A stretch of 48,534 bases of DNA from Methanomassiliicoccaceae archaeon (GTDB lineage Archaea; Thermoplasmatota; Thermoplasmata; Methanomassiliicoccales; Methanomethylophilaceae), in contig PWHV01000028.1 in the NCBI GenBank assembly GCA_003555025.1, positions 1 through 48,534 of the forward strand, in the 5' to 3' direction. The notes beneath the pieces are model-generated. The model was not told where the DNA came from. It did no database searches and saw only the letters and a program-made list of their open reading frames with translations. The translations under genes were made by a program, and so were the position numbers. Of the stretch, positions 40,042-48,534 are shown in pieces (the stretch's first letter is position 1; each line of letters opens with the position of its first letter).

Positions 40042-41165
40042 GCGTGTTCGTCGCCGGCAAGGAATTCCTCACCGCGGTGCTGAACGAGGTCTGCATGGAC
40101 GAGCGGTTCGACCGTTTCACCGTGCGGGATGAGTTCATGGGCCAGAAGCTATTCGACGTGAGATGCTCCGACCTGCGCCTGGACAACATCGCCTCGCGGG
40201 ACAGTATGGGCGAGGCGAGGGCCGAGCTCCTTCTGTCGATCGACTCGGCGCATCATCAGGAGGTGCCCTCTCACGACGACCTGCGGTCCTGTTTCCACTC
40301 GTCGTTGCTGCTGCCGCCGCAGAACATCGACGAGGTGGCGGGGGCCATCAACGACGCGGTGGCGGCCTCCCGCCGCCGCCAGGGCTTCCTCGGCCAGCAG
40401 GCGGTGTCCATCGACAGCAACCTCGCCTACAAGCGTCTGCTCAGCCGCCTCTACCTGGAGCGCTCGCGGTTCGGCATCGAGTACGAGAACCCCAAGGACC
40501 TCATGGTCACCATCTCGAAGGTGTCGATCAGGGAGCTCGCCCGGGCCTCCAACCATAAACTGGACCGCAGGAAGGACCCCGGGGGCTTGAAACGGGCCTT
40601 GCACGGAAGAAGCTTCGCCGATGCCCTCCCCAACCGACCGACCCTCCGAGCCACCAAGGCGCTGAACGCCCTCGCCGAGCACGGGGCGATAAGGGACATC
40701 TTCACCTATTACGAGGTGGACGGCGGGATGGACGACGTCCATGACAGCGCCGCCGCTGACGAGATGATCGTGCGCGAGCTTTCCGCCCACAACCGCCCCG
40801 GCCAGCTGGACCAGGTCTTTCTCACCGCCGATGACTCCATGAGCTCCCTCCTCGACGGGGAGAGGATGCGCCATGCGGTGATAAAGTATCCCAAAGAGCT
40901 GCCCTCCCGCCTTGATTCCACTCCTTGGCTGCTGCGCGAGCTGCTCTACGACCTCTCCCTGCTGTTCCGCTGCATAAGGATAGAGGGCACCGGCGTGAGC
41001 GTCATGGGGATATGGCCGGACAAGGCCAGCAATGACTACGGCAACGAGAGGATATGCATCGCCGTCGAGGAGGGCAGCCGCATCGGCGACGAGCTCCGGC
41101 GGGACCACCGCATCCTCCAACGCTTCCACGGTTCCGAGGGGATCGACCTGCGGCGACTGCGATGA
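40038..41165 (+). CDS. PIN-domain nuclease partner of the CARF-like protein
   Basis: A 375-residue protein. Residues 1-115 are unassigned. Residues 120-270 follow the PIN fold: QAVSIDSNLAYKRL (D126), ISKVSIRELA (E166), DVHDSAAADEMIVREL (D236, D241) and QVFLTADDSM (D265, D266), giving the acidic site of a metal-dependent RNase. The C-terminus (295-345) has a Leu-rich LLRELLYDLSLLF helix and VSVMGIWPDK. Start: ATG 40038 overlaps the CARF-like stop; GTG 40044, six nt after GGAGG, is an alternative. The overlap implies stoichiometric production and probably a complex with the preceding gene product. Confidence 0.6.
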   Translation: MSVFVAGKEFLTAVLNEVCMDERFDRFTVRDEFMGQKLFDVRCSDLRLDNIASRDSMGEARAELLLSIDSAHHQEVPSHDDLRSCFHSSLLLPPQNIDEVAGAINDAVAASRRRQGFLGQQAVSIDSNLAYKRLLSRLYLERSRFGIEYENPKDLMVTISKVSIRELARASNHKLDRRKDPGGLKRALHGRSFADALPNRPTLRATKALNALAEHGAIRDIFTYYEVDGGMDDVHDSAAADEMIVRELSAHNRPGQLDQVFLTADDSMSSLLDGERMRHAVIKYPKELPSRLDSTPWLLRELLYDLSLLFRCIRIEGTGVSVMGIWPDKASNDYGNERICIAVEEGSRIGDELRRDHRILQRFHGSEGIDLRRLR

Positions 41166-41249
41166 CGGCCATTCGCCCCGAAGGCCGAGTGGCCAAGGGC
41201 TGACACCCTCCGACCCCCGAGATGGGTCCGATAACCTTGTAGAATCAGC

Positions 41250-41263
41250 AATAAATATTATAA
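41250..41263 (+). promoter_or_regulatory. TATA box of the PAS kinase gene
   Basis: AATATTATAA lies about 21-30 nt before ATG 41284 with no ribosome site, so the kinase mRNA is probably leaderless. It also shows that the kinase is a separate unit from the PIN gene. Confidence 0.5.
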
Positions 41264-41283
41264 CCGGGATTCATAGGTTACCC

Positions 41284-44200
41284 ATGGCCCATCGATTGTC
41301 GGTCGGCGTTCCCGATCAAGGTTCGGTGCTGCTCATCTGTGACCGGAGCAGCCCACTGGAATGGGCCGACACGGTACTCAGTTCCGCTGGTTGCCGAACG
41401 GAGCGTTGCACCGTGTCCGACGCTTCGACGGTCTTGCGGGATAAGGCACACGATGCCGTGGTTTGCTTCATGCCCTCGGGGGACGAGCGTCCCTTGCGCA
41501 TCCTCGAGCGGCTGCGCGACGGCGGCGATGCCGTCCCTTATGCGTTGGTCTCGGAGATATGCGACGCTGATACGGTGATGCGCGCCCTCAATTCCGGAGC
41601 CGACCTGTTCCTGCCCCAGGGGGGCTCTCAGAACGAGGACGATCTGATGCGGTTCGTGGATAGGACATTGTCCAGGCCACGGGCGCCGATCAGTCTGGAC
41701 GGAGAGGCCAGCGGCCTGTTCGCGGTCCTCGATGAGCTGAAGGACGCCGTTGTGATGATCGATGGGGACGGCAATCTGATATACGCCAACCAGGCCGCCC
41801 GCGACCTGCTCGGTCTGGGGTGGGAGGACCTGGACGACATAGACCTTCTGGACATAGTGAGCCCACAGACCGAGGGCCGGTCCATGGAACCGATACGGGG
41901 GCGGATAAGGAGCAACCACTGGGATTTCAAGGAGTACCGGTTCCTCAACGCCGACGGAGAGGAGATCGTGGTGGAGGCCTCCGCGCTGCTGCTGAGACAT
42001 CATGGCAGGCCGGTCGACATGCTCATCTTCCGCGACATCACCGAGAGCAAGCGCGCCTCCGATTCGGTCGAGGAGGAGATGGATAAGCTGAAGTCGATGT
42101 TCGAAGCCGTGGACCAGTTGGTGTATGTGGTGGACATCGATCAATACGAGATCCTCTATCTCAACAAGGCCGCCAAGGAGAGGAACGGCAAATGCCTCGA
42201 GGGCGGTAGATGCTACCGCCACCTGCAGGGCAAGGACTCGCCCTGCGATTTCTGCAACAAGGACATCATCATGAAGATGAATGGGCAGCCTTACGTGTGG
42301 GAGCATTACAACGAGGTATTGGACAGGCATTTCCATGTCATCAACAGGATGATACCCTGGCCCGACGGCAGGATGGTGCGCTTCGAGATGGCCGTGGACA
42401 TCAGCGACAGCAAGAAGGCTTTGATGTCCCTCTCCGAGGAGAAGGAGAGGGCCTCCAGGATACTCGACTCCATGCCGGACATGGTCTTCATCATCGACAA
42501 AGGGTTCCGTATCGTGGACCACCGGACCGAGGACGGCAGCGGCGCGGGCATAGACGCGCAGAAGATGATCGGCAAAGGGTTGCGGGATGTCCTCGATGCC
42601 GAGGCCGCTGCGGATGCGGAAGCGAGGATCACGGAGGCGTTCCGCACCGGCATGACACAGGAAATGGACATCTCCGCGGACGTCGACGGCAATGAGGCCC
42701 ATTTCAGCGCCAGGGTGGCCAAGCTTTCCGACACGGAGGCCATCGCAGCGGTGCGTGACATCACCGAGGTCAAGAAGACCGAGGAGGTGCTCCGCGAGAG
42801 CGAGGAGCGCTACCGCAACCTCTTCGACAACGCGCCCGCGATGGTAGTGATCTACGACTGGAGTACGATGGACGTCGTCTACGCCAACCGCTTGGCGATA
42901 GAGGCCGGGGGCTACGATGACCTGGAGGACATGAAGCGCACTGGCATGCTCTGGTCCGACCCGCCTTACTCCCGCGACGACGCCTTCAAGGTGTTGCAGA
43001 GATTGGAGAGCGAGTCCGCTGTCGAGGTCGTATGGCCGAGCAAGCGCAAGGACGGCAGCACATTCTGGAAGATGCTCACGCTCAGCATCGTCCCCATCGG
43101 CGGAAAAAAGCGCATCGTCTCGATATCACAGGACATAAGCGAGAGGGTGGAGGTCTACCAAGCCATGAAGGATGCGGAGAGGCGGTACCGCACCCTGATA
43201 TCCGCATCGAACACCGGCGCATGGGAGTACCACCGCGAAGATGACCGTCTTTGGTCGAGCCCTGAGTACTTCAGCATGCTGGGGAGAGAGCCTCCTTGGC
43301 AGGAGGATGAGGGCGACCTCCGGAGCGATTGGGTGGAACTGATACATCCTGAAGACCGTCAAGGAGCGCTGAGCACTTTCCTGGATTACCTGGAGGAACA
43401 GCCGGACGAGATGTACGAGAACACCTTCCGCATGAGCCACGCCGAAGGGGGATGGGTATGGATATGGTCCCGCGGAAGGACTTTGCGCGATGAGCAGGGC
43501 AGGGCGACCGATGTCACGGTTGGCACTCACATAGACATAACGGAGATCAAGGAGATGCAGTTCGCCCTCGCTGAGAGCGAGCGTGCCTTCCGCACCCTGG
43601 CGGACAGCGGCCACGCCATCGTTTACACCACCGATTCCGATGGGGCGCTGACTTATCTGAGCAAAAGGTGGGAGGAATTCACCGGCAAGAGCGCAGAAGA
43701 AGGCCTAAAAGCCGGCCGGCTCGGTTTCGTCCACGAGGAAGACCGGCCCAGTGTCCGTGAGCAGTTCTCCGACGGGATCGAGGGCCGGAAGCCGTTCACC
43801 CTCAGCTACCGCCATCTCAACCGCGATTGCGGATACCGGTGGGTGCAGGACGGCGCCGTGCCCTTGTATGACGGCGAGGGTATGTACCAAGGGCACATCG
43901 GACAGGTGGTGGACATCCACGAGCTGCGAACCATGGAGGACTCGCTGCGGACGACGAACGCCAAGCTCAATCTGATGACCAGCGTCACCAGGCACGACAT
44001 CCTCAACCAGCTGATGGTAATGAAAGGATACATCACCCTCCTCAAGGAGAAGGCCGGCGATGAGGAGCTGAGAAAGTACGCTAAAAGCCTGGAGAGTTCG
44101 TCCGACCTCATACAGAAGCAGATCGAGTTCACCAACGAGTACCAGAAGCTCGGCGTCAATTCCCCGGAATGGCAGGATGTCGAGTCGGTCATCGCAGCTC

Positions 44201-44580
44201 AGACGCATCGGCCGCTGAAGATGGAGAAGAATGTCTCTGGCCTTGAGGTCTACGCCGACCCGTTGTTCGAGAACGTGTTCCGCAACCTCATCGACAACTC
44301 CAAGCGCCACGGCGGAGATGTGAGCATTATAAGGATATGGCATGAGGTCGGCCGCGACGGATGGCTCCGCCTGTACTACGAGGACGACGGACCTGGTATA
44401 CCTCGATCGGAGAAGGCCAGGGTTTTCCGGAAGGGCTATGGCAGCAACAGGGGGCTGGGCCTGTTCCTCGTCAAAGAGATACTGGATATCACGGATATGG
44501 AGATAACAGAGGCCGGTTCGAAAGGAGAGGGGGTCCTTTTCCGCATCGATGCACCTCCGGGAGCATACCGGTTCCGCTGA
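41284..44580 (+). CDS. Multi-PAS sensor histidine kinase with a degenerate receiver
   Basis: A 1098-residue protein. Residues 1-135 have receiver-like strand order, but where the phosphoacceptor Asp belongs it reads AVVCFMPSG, so it is a pseudo-receiver. About six PAS domains follow, linked by RDITESK/DISDSK-type motifs; the second has a Cys motif (GRCYRHLQGKDSPCDFC). The H-box is TRHDILNQL and the ATPase domain has NLIDNSKRHGG, YEDDGPGIP and GLGLFLVKEIL. No membrane helix is seen, so the sensor is cytosolic. ATG 41284 is preferred to an upstream frame because of the TATA spacing. The response protein starts 107 nt downstream. Confidence 0.93.
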   Translation: MAHRLSVGVPDQGSVLLICDRSSPLEWADTVLSSAGCRTERCTVSDASTVLRDKAHDAVVCFMPSGDERPLRILERLRDGGDAVPYALVSEICDADTVMRALNSGADLFLPQGGSQNEDDLMRFVDRTLSRPRAPISLDGEASGLFAVLDELKDAVVMIDGDGNLIYANQAARDLLGLGWEDLDDIDLLDIVSPQTEGRSMEPIRGRIRSNHWDFKEYRFLNADGEEIVVEASALLLRHHGRPVDMLIFRDITESKRASDSVEEEMDKLKSMFEAVDQLVYVVDIDQYEILYLNKAAKERNGKCLEGGRCYRHLQGKDSPCDFCNKDIIMKMNGQPYVWEHYNEVLDRHFHVINRMIPWPDGRMVRFEMAVDISDSKKALMSLSEEKERASRILDSMPDMVFIIDKGFRIVDHRTEDGSGAGIDAQKMIGKGLRDVLDAEAAADAEARITEAFRTGMTQEMDISADVDGNEAHFSARVAKLSDTEAIAAVRDITEVKKTEEVLRESEERYRNLFDNAPAMVVIYDWSTMDVVYANRLAIEAGGYDDLEDMKRTGMLWSDPPYSRDDAFKVLQRLESESAVEVVWPSKRKDGSTFWKMLTLSIVPIGGKKRIVSISQDISERVEVYQAMKDAERRYRTLISASNTGAWEYHREDDRLWSSPEYFSMLGREPPWQEDEGDLRSDWVELIHPEDRQGALSTFLDYLEEQPDEMYENTFRMSHAEGGWVWIWSRGRTLRDEQGRATDVTVGTHIDITEIKEMQFALAESERAFRTLADSGHAIVYTTDSDGALTYLSKRWEEFTGKSAEEGLKAGRLGFVHEEDRPSVREQFSDGIEGRKPFTLSYRHLNRDCGYRWVQDGAVPLYDGEGMYQGHIGQVVDIHELRTMEDSLRTTNAKLNLMTSVTRHDILNQLMVMKGYITLLKEKAGDEELRKYAKSLESSSDLIQKQIEFTNEYQKLGVNSPEWQDVESVIAAQTHRPLKMEKNVSGLEVYADPLFENVFRNLIDNSKRHGGDVSIIRIWHEVGRDGWLRLYYEDDGPGIPRSEKARVFRKGYGSNRGLGLFLVKEILDITDMEITEAGSKGEGVLFRIDAPPGAYRFR

Positions 44581-44687
44581 CGGCATCATTCCGCAACGGG
44601 ACTCCATCGTCGTGCAGTCCTGATAACCGGTCGAAAACGATTAAACGTCAAAAGAAAGATGACCTTCCCTCCGCATCCGGTGATCGC

Positions 44688-46544
44688 ATGTCAGGTCAGT
44701 CTTCCGGCAAGGTCAAGCTCCTCTACGTGGACGATGAGCCCCATCTCCTGGAGATGTGCAGGACATATTTCGAGCGCAACGGCGGAATGGCGGTCGACAC
44801 CGCCTCCGGAGCGGCCGAGGCCTTGGAGCTGGCACGCAGGAACGACTACCATGCCATAATATCCGACTACCAGATGGACGGCGCCGACGGCCTTCAGCTG
44901 CTGAAGGACATCCGCTCCAGCGGCGACCGGACACCGTTCATAATCTTCACTGGCAAAGGTGGCGAGGATGTCGCCATCCGCGCCCTCAACCTGGGCGCCG
45001 ACTTCTATATACGCAAGGACAGCGACGTCCAGCAGCTCTATGGCGAGTTGGAGGACGTGCTCCTCCGGCAGGTGGAGCGCTACCAGGAGGAGAGGCTGAG
45101 GTCGGTGGAGCTGGATCTTCTGAAGCTACTGGGCGGCGATGGGGCTACCCAGACCGTCCTGGACTCGATCGTCTCCATAGCCGAGGAGCACGACCCCTCC
45201 ATAGTTTGCACGGTCATGCTGTATGACGAGGAGGAGAATGTCCTCAGGCTCATCTCCGGTCCCGGTTTGGACGAGCGATACCGAGCCCTGTTGAGGGAGG
45301 GGTTCCCCGTGGGGGGGCGCCATGGCTCCTGCGGCACCGCCGCTCACACACTGTCCCTGGTCTCGGTTCCGGACATCGGCGAGAGCCCGTTGTGGCAACC
45401 ATACCCGGAAGTGCTGGGGGCCGTCGTATCATCGGGCCTCAGGTCATGCTGGTCCAAGCCCGTGATCTCCGCCGACGGCAGGCTGCTGGGAACCATCGCC
45501 AATTACGGACGCGCCCCCGGCCCGCCCACGGAGGCTAACATATCTGTGCTGGACTGGCTTGTCAGAGTGGCCGCCATAGCCATAGAGAGGCATTCGCTCG
45601 AGGACTGGTTCGCAAAAGCGTACGAGCGCTACAAGGAGATGCTGGCCAACTCCAATGAGGCGACGGTGCTCCTCGATGATGATGCGAGGGCGGTATACGC
45701 CAACCCCAAGGCGGAGGAGCTGCTCGATGACGGACTGGAGGGCAAGGACTTCAGCATGCTTCTCGAACCACTCTACAAGGAAAGGCTGACCACCATAGTC
45801 AAGGCGTTGGGGAAGGGGGACAACGCCGACATGGAAGCGCCGTTCCTCCTACGTTCGGGGAGGGCGCTGCCTTGCAAGGTCTCGCTGCGCGGCGACCGGA
45901 TCGAGGGAGCGGAGTGGAGTGTGAACGCGGTGATCAAGGATTGCCCCTCCAAAGTCCAGACCATAGATGAGGCCTGGGACGGCATCGAAGGTCCCGCGGA
46001 CCTCGAGGCGGCGATGGGCCGCATGTCCCGCCTCTTCTCCGCCGGCGAGGATTTCGATGTGAGCGTGGACAAGGCGTTGGCGATACTGGGCAAGCTCAGC
46101 GGCGCCAGCCGCACCTACCTTTTCCTTCTTAACGACGACGGCGAGGTCATGAGGAACAGCCACGAGTGGTGCGCCCAGGGCGTGGAGCCGCAGAAGCACC
46201 GGCTGCAGAACGAGCGCGTCGATGAGATAGTATGGTGGATCGATAGGTTGGAGAAGGACGGCGTCATCGAGATCCCCGACGTGTCGGAGATGCCGCCCGA
46301 GGCCGAGCGGGAGAGGAAAATCCTCGAACTGCAGGGTATAAAGTCCCTCTACGTACTGCCGGTGGAGATCGCTGGCTCGGTGGTGGGATTCATCGGGTTC
46401 GATGATGTGGACAACGTCGGCGATCGGTCCGCCGCGGACAAGAGGCTGTTGCGCGTAGGGGTGGGCATCATCGGGTCCTCGGTGGCCCTGGAGAGGGCCG
46501 AGAGGGAGCTGAGGGCCATGATGGCCGACTGCGAGGCCACATAG
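44688..46544 (+). CDS. Receiver-GAF-PAS-GAF response protein without a recognised output domain
   Basis: A 618-residue protein. The receiver (about 10-125) is intact: VDDEPH, Asp in IISDYQMDGADG and FTGKGGED. A GAF domain (about 135-285), a PAS (about 305-370) and a second GAF (about 430-590) follow. There is no kinase, HTH or cyclic-dinucleotide domain, so the output is unclear; it may relay a signal by protein contact. GGTGATC precedes ATG 44688. It lies 107 nt after the PAS kinase and is its likely partner. Confidence 0.88.
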   Translation: MSGQSSGKVKLLYVDDEPHLLEMCRTYFERNGGMAVDTASGAAEALELARRNDYHAIISDYQMDGADGLQLLKDIRSSGDRTPFIIFTGKGGEDVAIRALNLGADFYIRKDSDVQQLYGELEDVLLRQVERYQEERLRSVELDLLKLLGGDGATQTVLDSIVSIAEEHDPSIVCTVMLYDEEENVLRLISGPGLDERYRALLREGFPVGGRHGSCGTAAHTLSLVSVPDIGESPLWQPYPEVLGAVVSSGLRSCWSKPVISADGRLLGTIANYGRAPGPPTEANISVLDWLVRVAAIAIERHSLEDWFAKAYERYKEMLANSNEATVLLDDDARAVYANPKAEELLDDGLEGKDFSMLLEPLYKERLTTIVKALGKGDNADMEAPFLLRSGRALPCKVSLRGDRIEGAEWSVNAVIKDCPSKVQTIDEAWDGIEGPADLEAAMGRMSRLFSAGEDFDVSVDKALAILGKLSGASRTYLFLLNDDGEVMRNSHEWCAQGVEPQKHRLQNERVDEIVWWIDRLEKDGVIEIPDVSEMPPEAERERKILELQGIKSLYVLPVEIAGSVVGFIGFDDVDNVGDRSAADKRLLRVGVGIIGSSVALERAERELRAMMADCEAT

Positions 46545-46627
46545 GTCCACGAAGCGAAGGGTTCATCCGCCCGATCCCAATAGGTATTAATACAGCCTCA
46601 CGTATCGGCCCGCCGGTGGAGATTTAA

Positions 46628-47290
46628 ATGGTGGATATGATCAACGGACCGGTGTTGGATGCGGGGGAGTACCTGCTCTTTTTCATAACCCTGCTCTCGC
46701 TCTTCAGCCCGCCGGCCGCCATCGCCGCCTTCGCATCCCTAACCGAACGTTTCGCCGCCGACATCCAGAAGAAGGTGGCCAAACGGGTGGCGAGGAATTA
46801 CATCATCGTCATGTTCATATCCCTCACCGTCGGCGAGTACATCCTCATCGCGCTGGGCATAAACACCCCGGCGCTGATGGTCACCGGCGGCATCGCGATC
46901 TTCCTCGCCGGCATACCGATGATGACCTATGGTCAGAAACTGTCAACTGTCTCCAAGGAGGATGAATACCAGGCGGTCCCCCGGTCGGATTGGGAGCAGG
47001 TGGTCGCGGTGCCTATGACATTCCCCATGGCCTGCGGCGGCGCCACCATCGCCATCGCCATATCCACTGCGAGCATGACCAGCGCCCCCGTCGATTACCT
47101 GATTCTTCTCTTGATAACGGTGCTTATGGCCGCCATCGTGTACGGCATAACCCTGGCGGCGAGCGGACTGGCGCAAAGGCTGGGCGGCAGCATAGACATC
47201 CTCACCCGCGTCTCGGGCATAATAATCGTCGCCATCTCCATCCAGATTCTAGCCAGGGGCATCTCGGGACTGATTGAGATCTATGGTTAG
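46628..47290 (+). CDS. MarC-family integral membrane protein
   Basis: A 220-residue protein with about six membrane helices and the two-repeat pattern of MarC: LLSLFSPPAAIAAFASLTE near residues 21-39 and AVPMTFPMACGGATIAIAI near 127-145, each with the paired Pro/Gly signature. The substrate of MarC proteins is not settled. GGTGGAG six nt before ATG 46628 marks the start. TATA-like GGTATTAATAC lies further upstream. It is convergent with the permease gene. Confidence 0.85.
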   Translation: MVDMINGPVLDAGEYLLFFITLLSLFSPPAAIAAFASLTERFAADIQKKVAKRVARNYIIVMFISLTVGEYILIALGINTPALMVTGGIAIFLAGIPMMTYGQKLSTVSKEDEYQAVPRSDWEQVVAVPMTFPMACGGATIAIAISTASMTSAPVDYLILLLITVLMAAIVYGITLAASGLAQRLGGSIDILTRVSGIIIVAISIQILARGISGLIEIYG

Positions 47291-47291
47291 C

Positions 47292-48377
47292 TCAGCGGCA
47301 GCAGTCCCTTTTGCGTCTGAGAAGCAGGTAGATGAGCATCGGACCGCCGAGGAGGGCCGTTATTGCCCCCACCGGAAGCAGAACCGGCGCCACAGCAGTC
47401 TTGGCCACTATGTCCGCGGAAAGCAGCAGGCAGGCGCCGAAAAGTCCGGAGGCGGGTATCAGATAGCGCTCGTCACCGCCGATGAACAACCGCGATATGT
47501 GCGGCGCCAAGAGGCATATGAAACCGATGGCCCCGGTGAAGCAGATGACGGTGGCGGTGGCGAGGCATGCTGACAGGACGCCTATCAGTTTGACCCGCTC
47601 CACGTCCACGCCCATGCCTTTGGCGTCGTCATCGCCCATCTTGATTATGTTGATGTCCTTGGCGTGGTACATGTTGATGACGAGGAAAAGAACCAATGCC
47701 GTGCTTATGTAAGGTATCTGCCACAGGGAGGCACGTGTAAGGTCGCCGACCAACCAGAACACCGCAGAACGAAGCGCCTCATCGTCGGCGAAGAACTGCA
47801 GCAATGTGTTCAAAGCGCCGAATATGTAAGCCATGGCGACGCCGCATAATATCAGCGTCTCAGGCGTCACACCCCTACGCCGGGACGCCAAAAGAATGAC
47901 GAAGGCGGGTATGAGGGCGAAGAGGAAGGAGTTCCCTATCACCATCGATATCCCGGTGAAAACCCCCGCTCCAACTATGAAACCCACGGCGGCTCCGAAG
48001 CCGGCGCCGGCGCTGACCCCCAGCGTGTAAGGGGTGGCCAAAGGGTTCCTCAGTATGGCCTGGGTGACGCAGCCGGCCATGCCCAAGGTGGCGCCGGCCA
48101 GGGCCGCTATCGCCACTCTTGGCATCCTCAACGACCACACTATGGTGACTGATTTTTCGGTGACCTCGAACACATCGGGAAAATATCGGTTGAACACCGT
48201 CCTGTAAACCTCGGAGATGGATAGGTCGGCAGCGCCGATCGTCAAGGAATACAGAAAGAGGACCGCAACAAGGGCGGCGGTGGCGATGATGAAGGAGACC
48301 CTGCGGACCAACATCGATCTGATGTTCTCGCGCTCCATATGGCCAGGACAGTAATCGCCTGGATGCTGGCTGCTCAT
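47292..48377 (-). CDS. FecCD/BtuC-type ABC transporter permease
   Basis: A 361-residue permease with about ten helices. SLRMPRVAIAALAGATLGMAGCVTQAILRNPLATPYTLGV is the family core (cut by me into the segments RMPRV, GCVTQAI, RNPLA and PYTLG), and GFICLLAPHISRLFIG near 290 matches the family C-terminal motif. Such permeases import siderophores, heme or cobalamin; nearby corrinoid genes make B12 plausible but unproven. ATG 48377 overlaps the upstream stop (ATGA). An in-frame ATG 48389 lies within the previous gene. Confidence 0.9.
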   Translation of the reverse strand: MSSQHPGDYCPGHMERENIRSMLVRRVSFIIATAALVAVLFLYSLTIGAADLSISEVYRTVFNRYFPDVFEVTEKSVTIVWSLRMPRVAIAALAGATLGMAGCVTQAILRNPLATPYTLGVSAGAGFGAAVGFIVGAGVFTGISMVIGNSFLFALIPAFVILLASRRRGVTPETLILCGVAMAYIFGALNTLLQFFADDEALRSAVFWLVGDLTRASLWQIPYISTALVLFLVINMYHAKDINIIKMGDDDAKGMGVDVERVKLIGVLSACLATATVICFTGAIGFICLLAPHISRLFIGGDERYLIPASGLFGACLLLSADIVAKTAVAPVLLPVGAITALLGGPMLIYLLLRRKRDCCR

Positions 48378-48534
48378 CTCCCACCCCAACTCAGCATCGC
48401 AGTCCTCCGTTGCTGTCGTAATACTAGTCCGCCCTCCACGCGATCCAACAGGGGTGAGATGTAGCCCTCCACGTCCCCCCTACTGTCCTCGGGCACATTG
48501 TGAAACCTCATCTGCTCATCAACCGCCGACTGCA
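48374..48534 (-). CDS. 3' end of an unidentified gene upstream of the permease
   Basis: About 52 C-terminal residues are visible, including DEQMRFHNVPEDSRGD and YISPLLDRVEGG, ending SWGGR. I cannot identify the family. Its stop overlaps the permease start (ATGA), so it is co-transcribed and may belong to the same transport system. The reading frame is open to the window edge. Confidence 0.6.
   Translation of the reverse strand, partial: QSAVDEQMRFHNVPEDSRGDVEGYISPLLDRVEGGLVLRQQRRTAMLSWGGR

Noticed and set aside
39480-41283. Type III CRISPR locus around the CARF-like gene
   Set aside because: No cas10, csm/cmr genes or repeat-spacer array could be seen in the window.

Overview
The window looks like a high-GC methanogenic archaeon, most probably a member of the Thermoplasmata/Methanomassiliicoccales. 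The evidence is a complete coenzyme F430 (cfb) pathway, corrinoid-dependent methyltransferase genes with a RamA-type activase, many leaderless genes with a TATA box about 25 nt before the start, GGTG/GGAGG Shine-Dalgarno sites elsewhere, and PAS-rich archaeal histidine kinases. No mcr, rRNA or tRNA gene is visible, so the lineage is inferred. No CRISPR array, insertion sequence or integrase was seen.

Layout. 1-2000: a REC-PAS signalling protein cut by the left edge, then a ribbon-helix-helix protein coupled to a Gly-rich small protein. 2205-6126: a polytopic membrane protein, a GGCT-like protein and a CopB-type metal ATPase. 6417-9272: two paralogous proteins with doubled GIY-YIG-like domains flanking an IscU-like gene, then a small membrane protein. 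9618-14850 (minus): a corrinoid methyltransferase operon (corrinoid protein, two UroD-family methyltransferases, RamA-like activase, DUF1638), preceded by about 0.6 kb of AT-rich non-coding DNA. 15518-20747: a small membrane protein, CooC and monofunctional CO dehydrogenase, then a degenerate CobW-like protein with a third UroD-family methyltransferase. 20785-24675: IscU/IscS, a Vsr-like zinc protein, a zinc ribbon and an iron-sulfur flavoprotein.

24824-26785 holds a NYN-LOTUS protein and a fusion of a Cap15-like two-helix/beta-barrel domain to DUF5655, both typical of nucleic-acid surveillance or defence. A broken histidine-kinase fragment follows. 27151-38522 (minus) is a near-continuous run of all twelve genes needed to go from glutamyl-tRNA to F430: cfbC, sirC, hemA, hemB, hemL, hemC, cobA, hemD, cfbA, cfbE, cfbD, cfbB, mostly with overlapping stops and starts. 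Perfect inverted repeats precede cfbC and cfbA. 38724-39435 has a small membrane peptide and msrA. 39556-41165 is a two-gene unit of a CARF-like protein and a PIN-domain nuclease. 41284-46544 encodes a six-PAS histidine kinase and a receiver-GAF-PAS-GAF protein. The window ends with MarC, a FecCD-type permease and a truncated gene.

The genes form a nickel- and corrinoid-centred methanogen core (F430, CO dehydrogenase, methyl transfer, Fe-S assembly) with small modules that look like defence or nucleic-acid stress genes. The best candidates for undescribed systems are the CARF-like/PIN pair and the Cap15-like-DUF5655 fusion beside NYN-LOTUS. All functional calls rest on motif recognition by eye; no database search was run.
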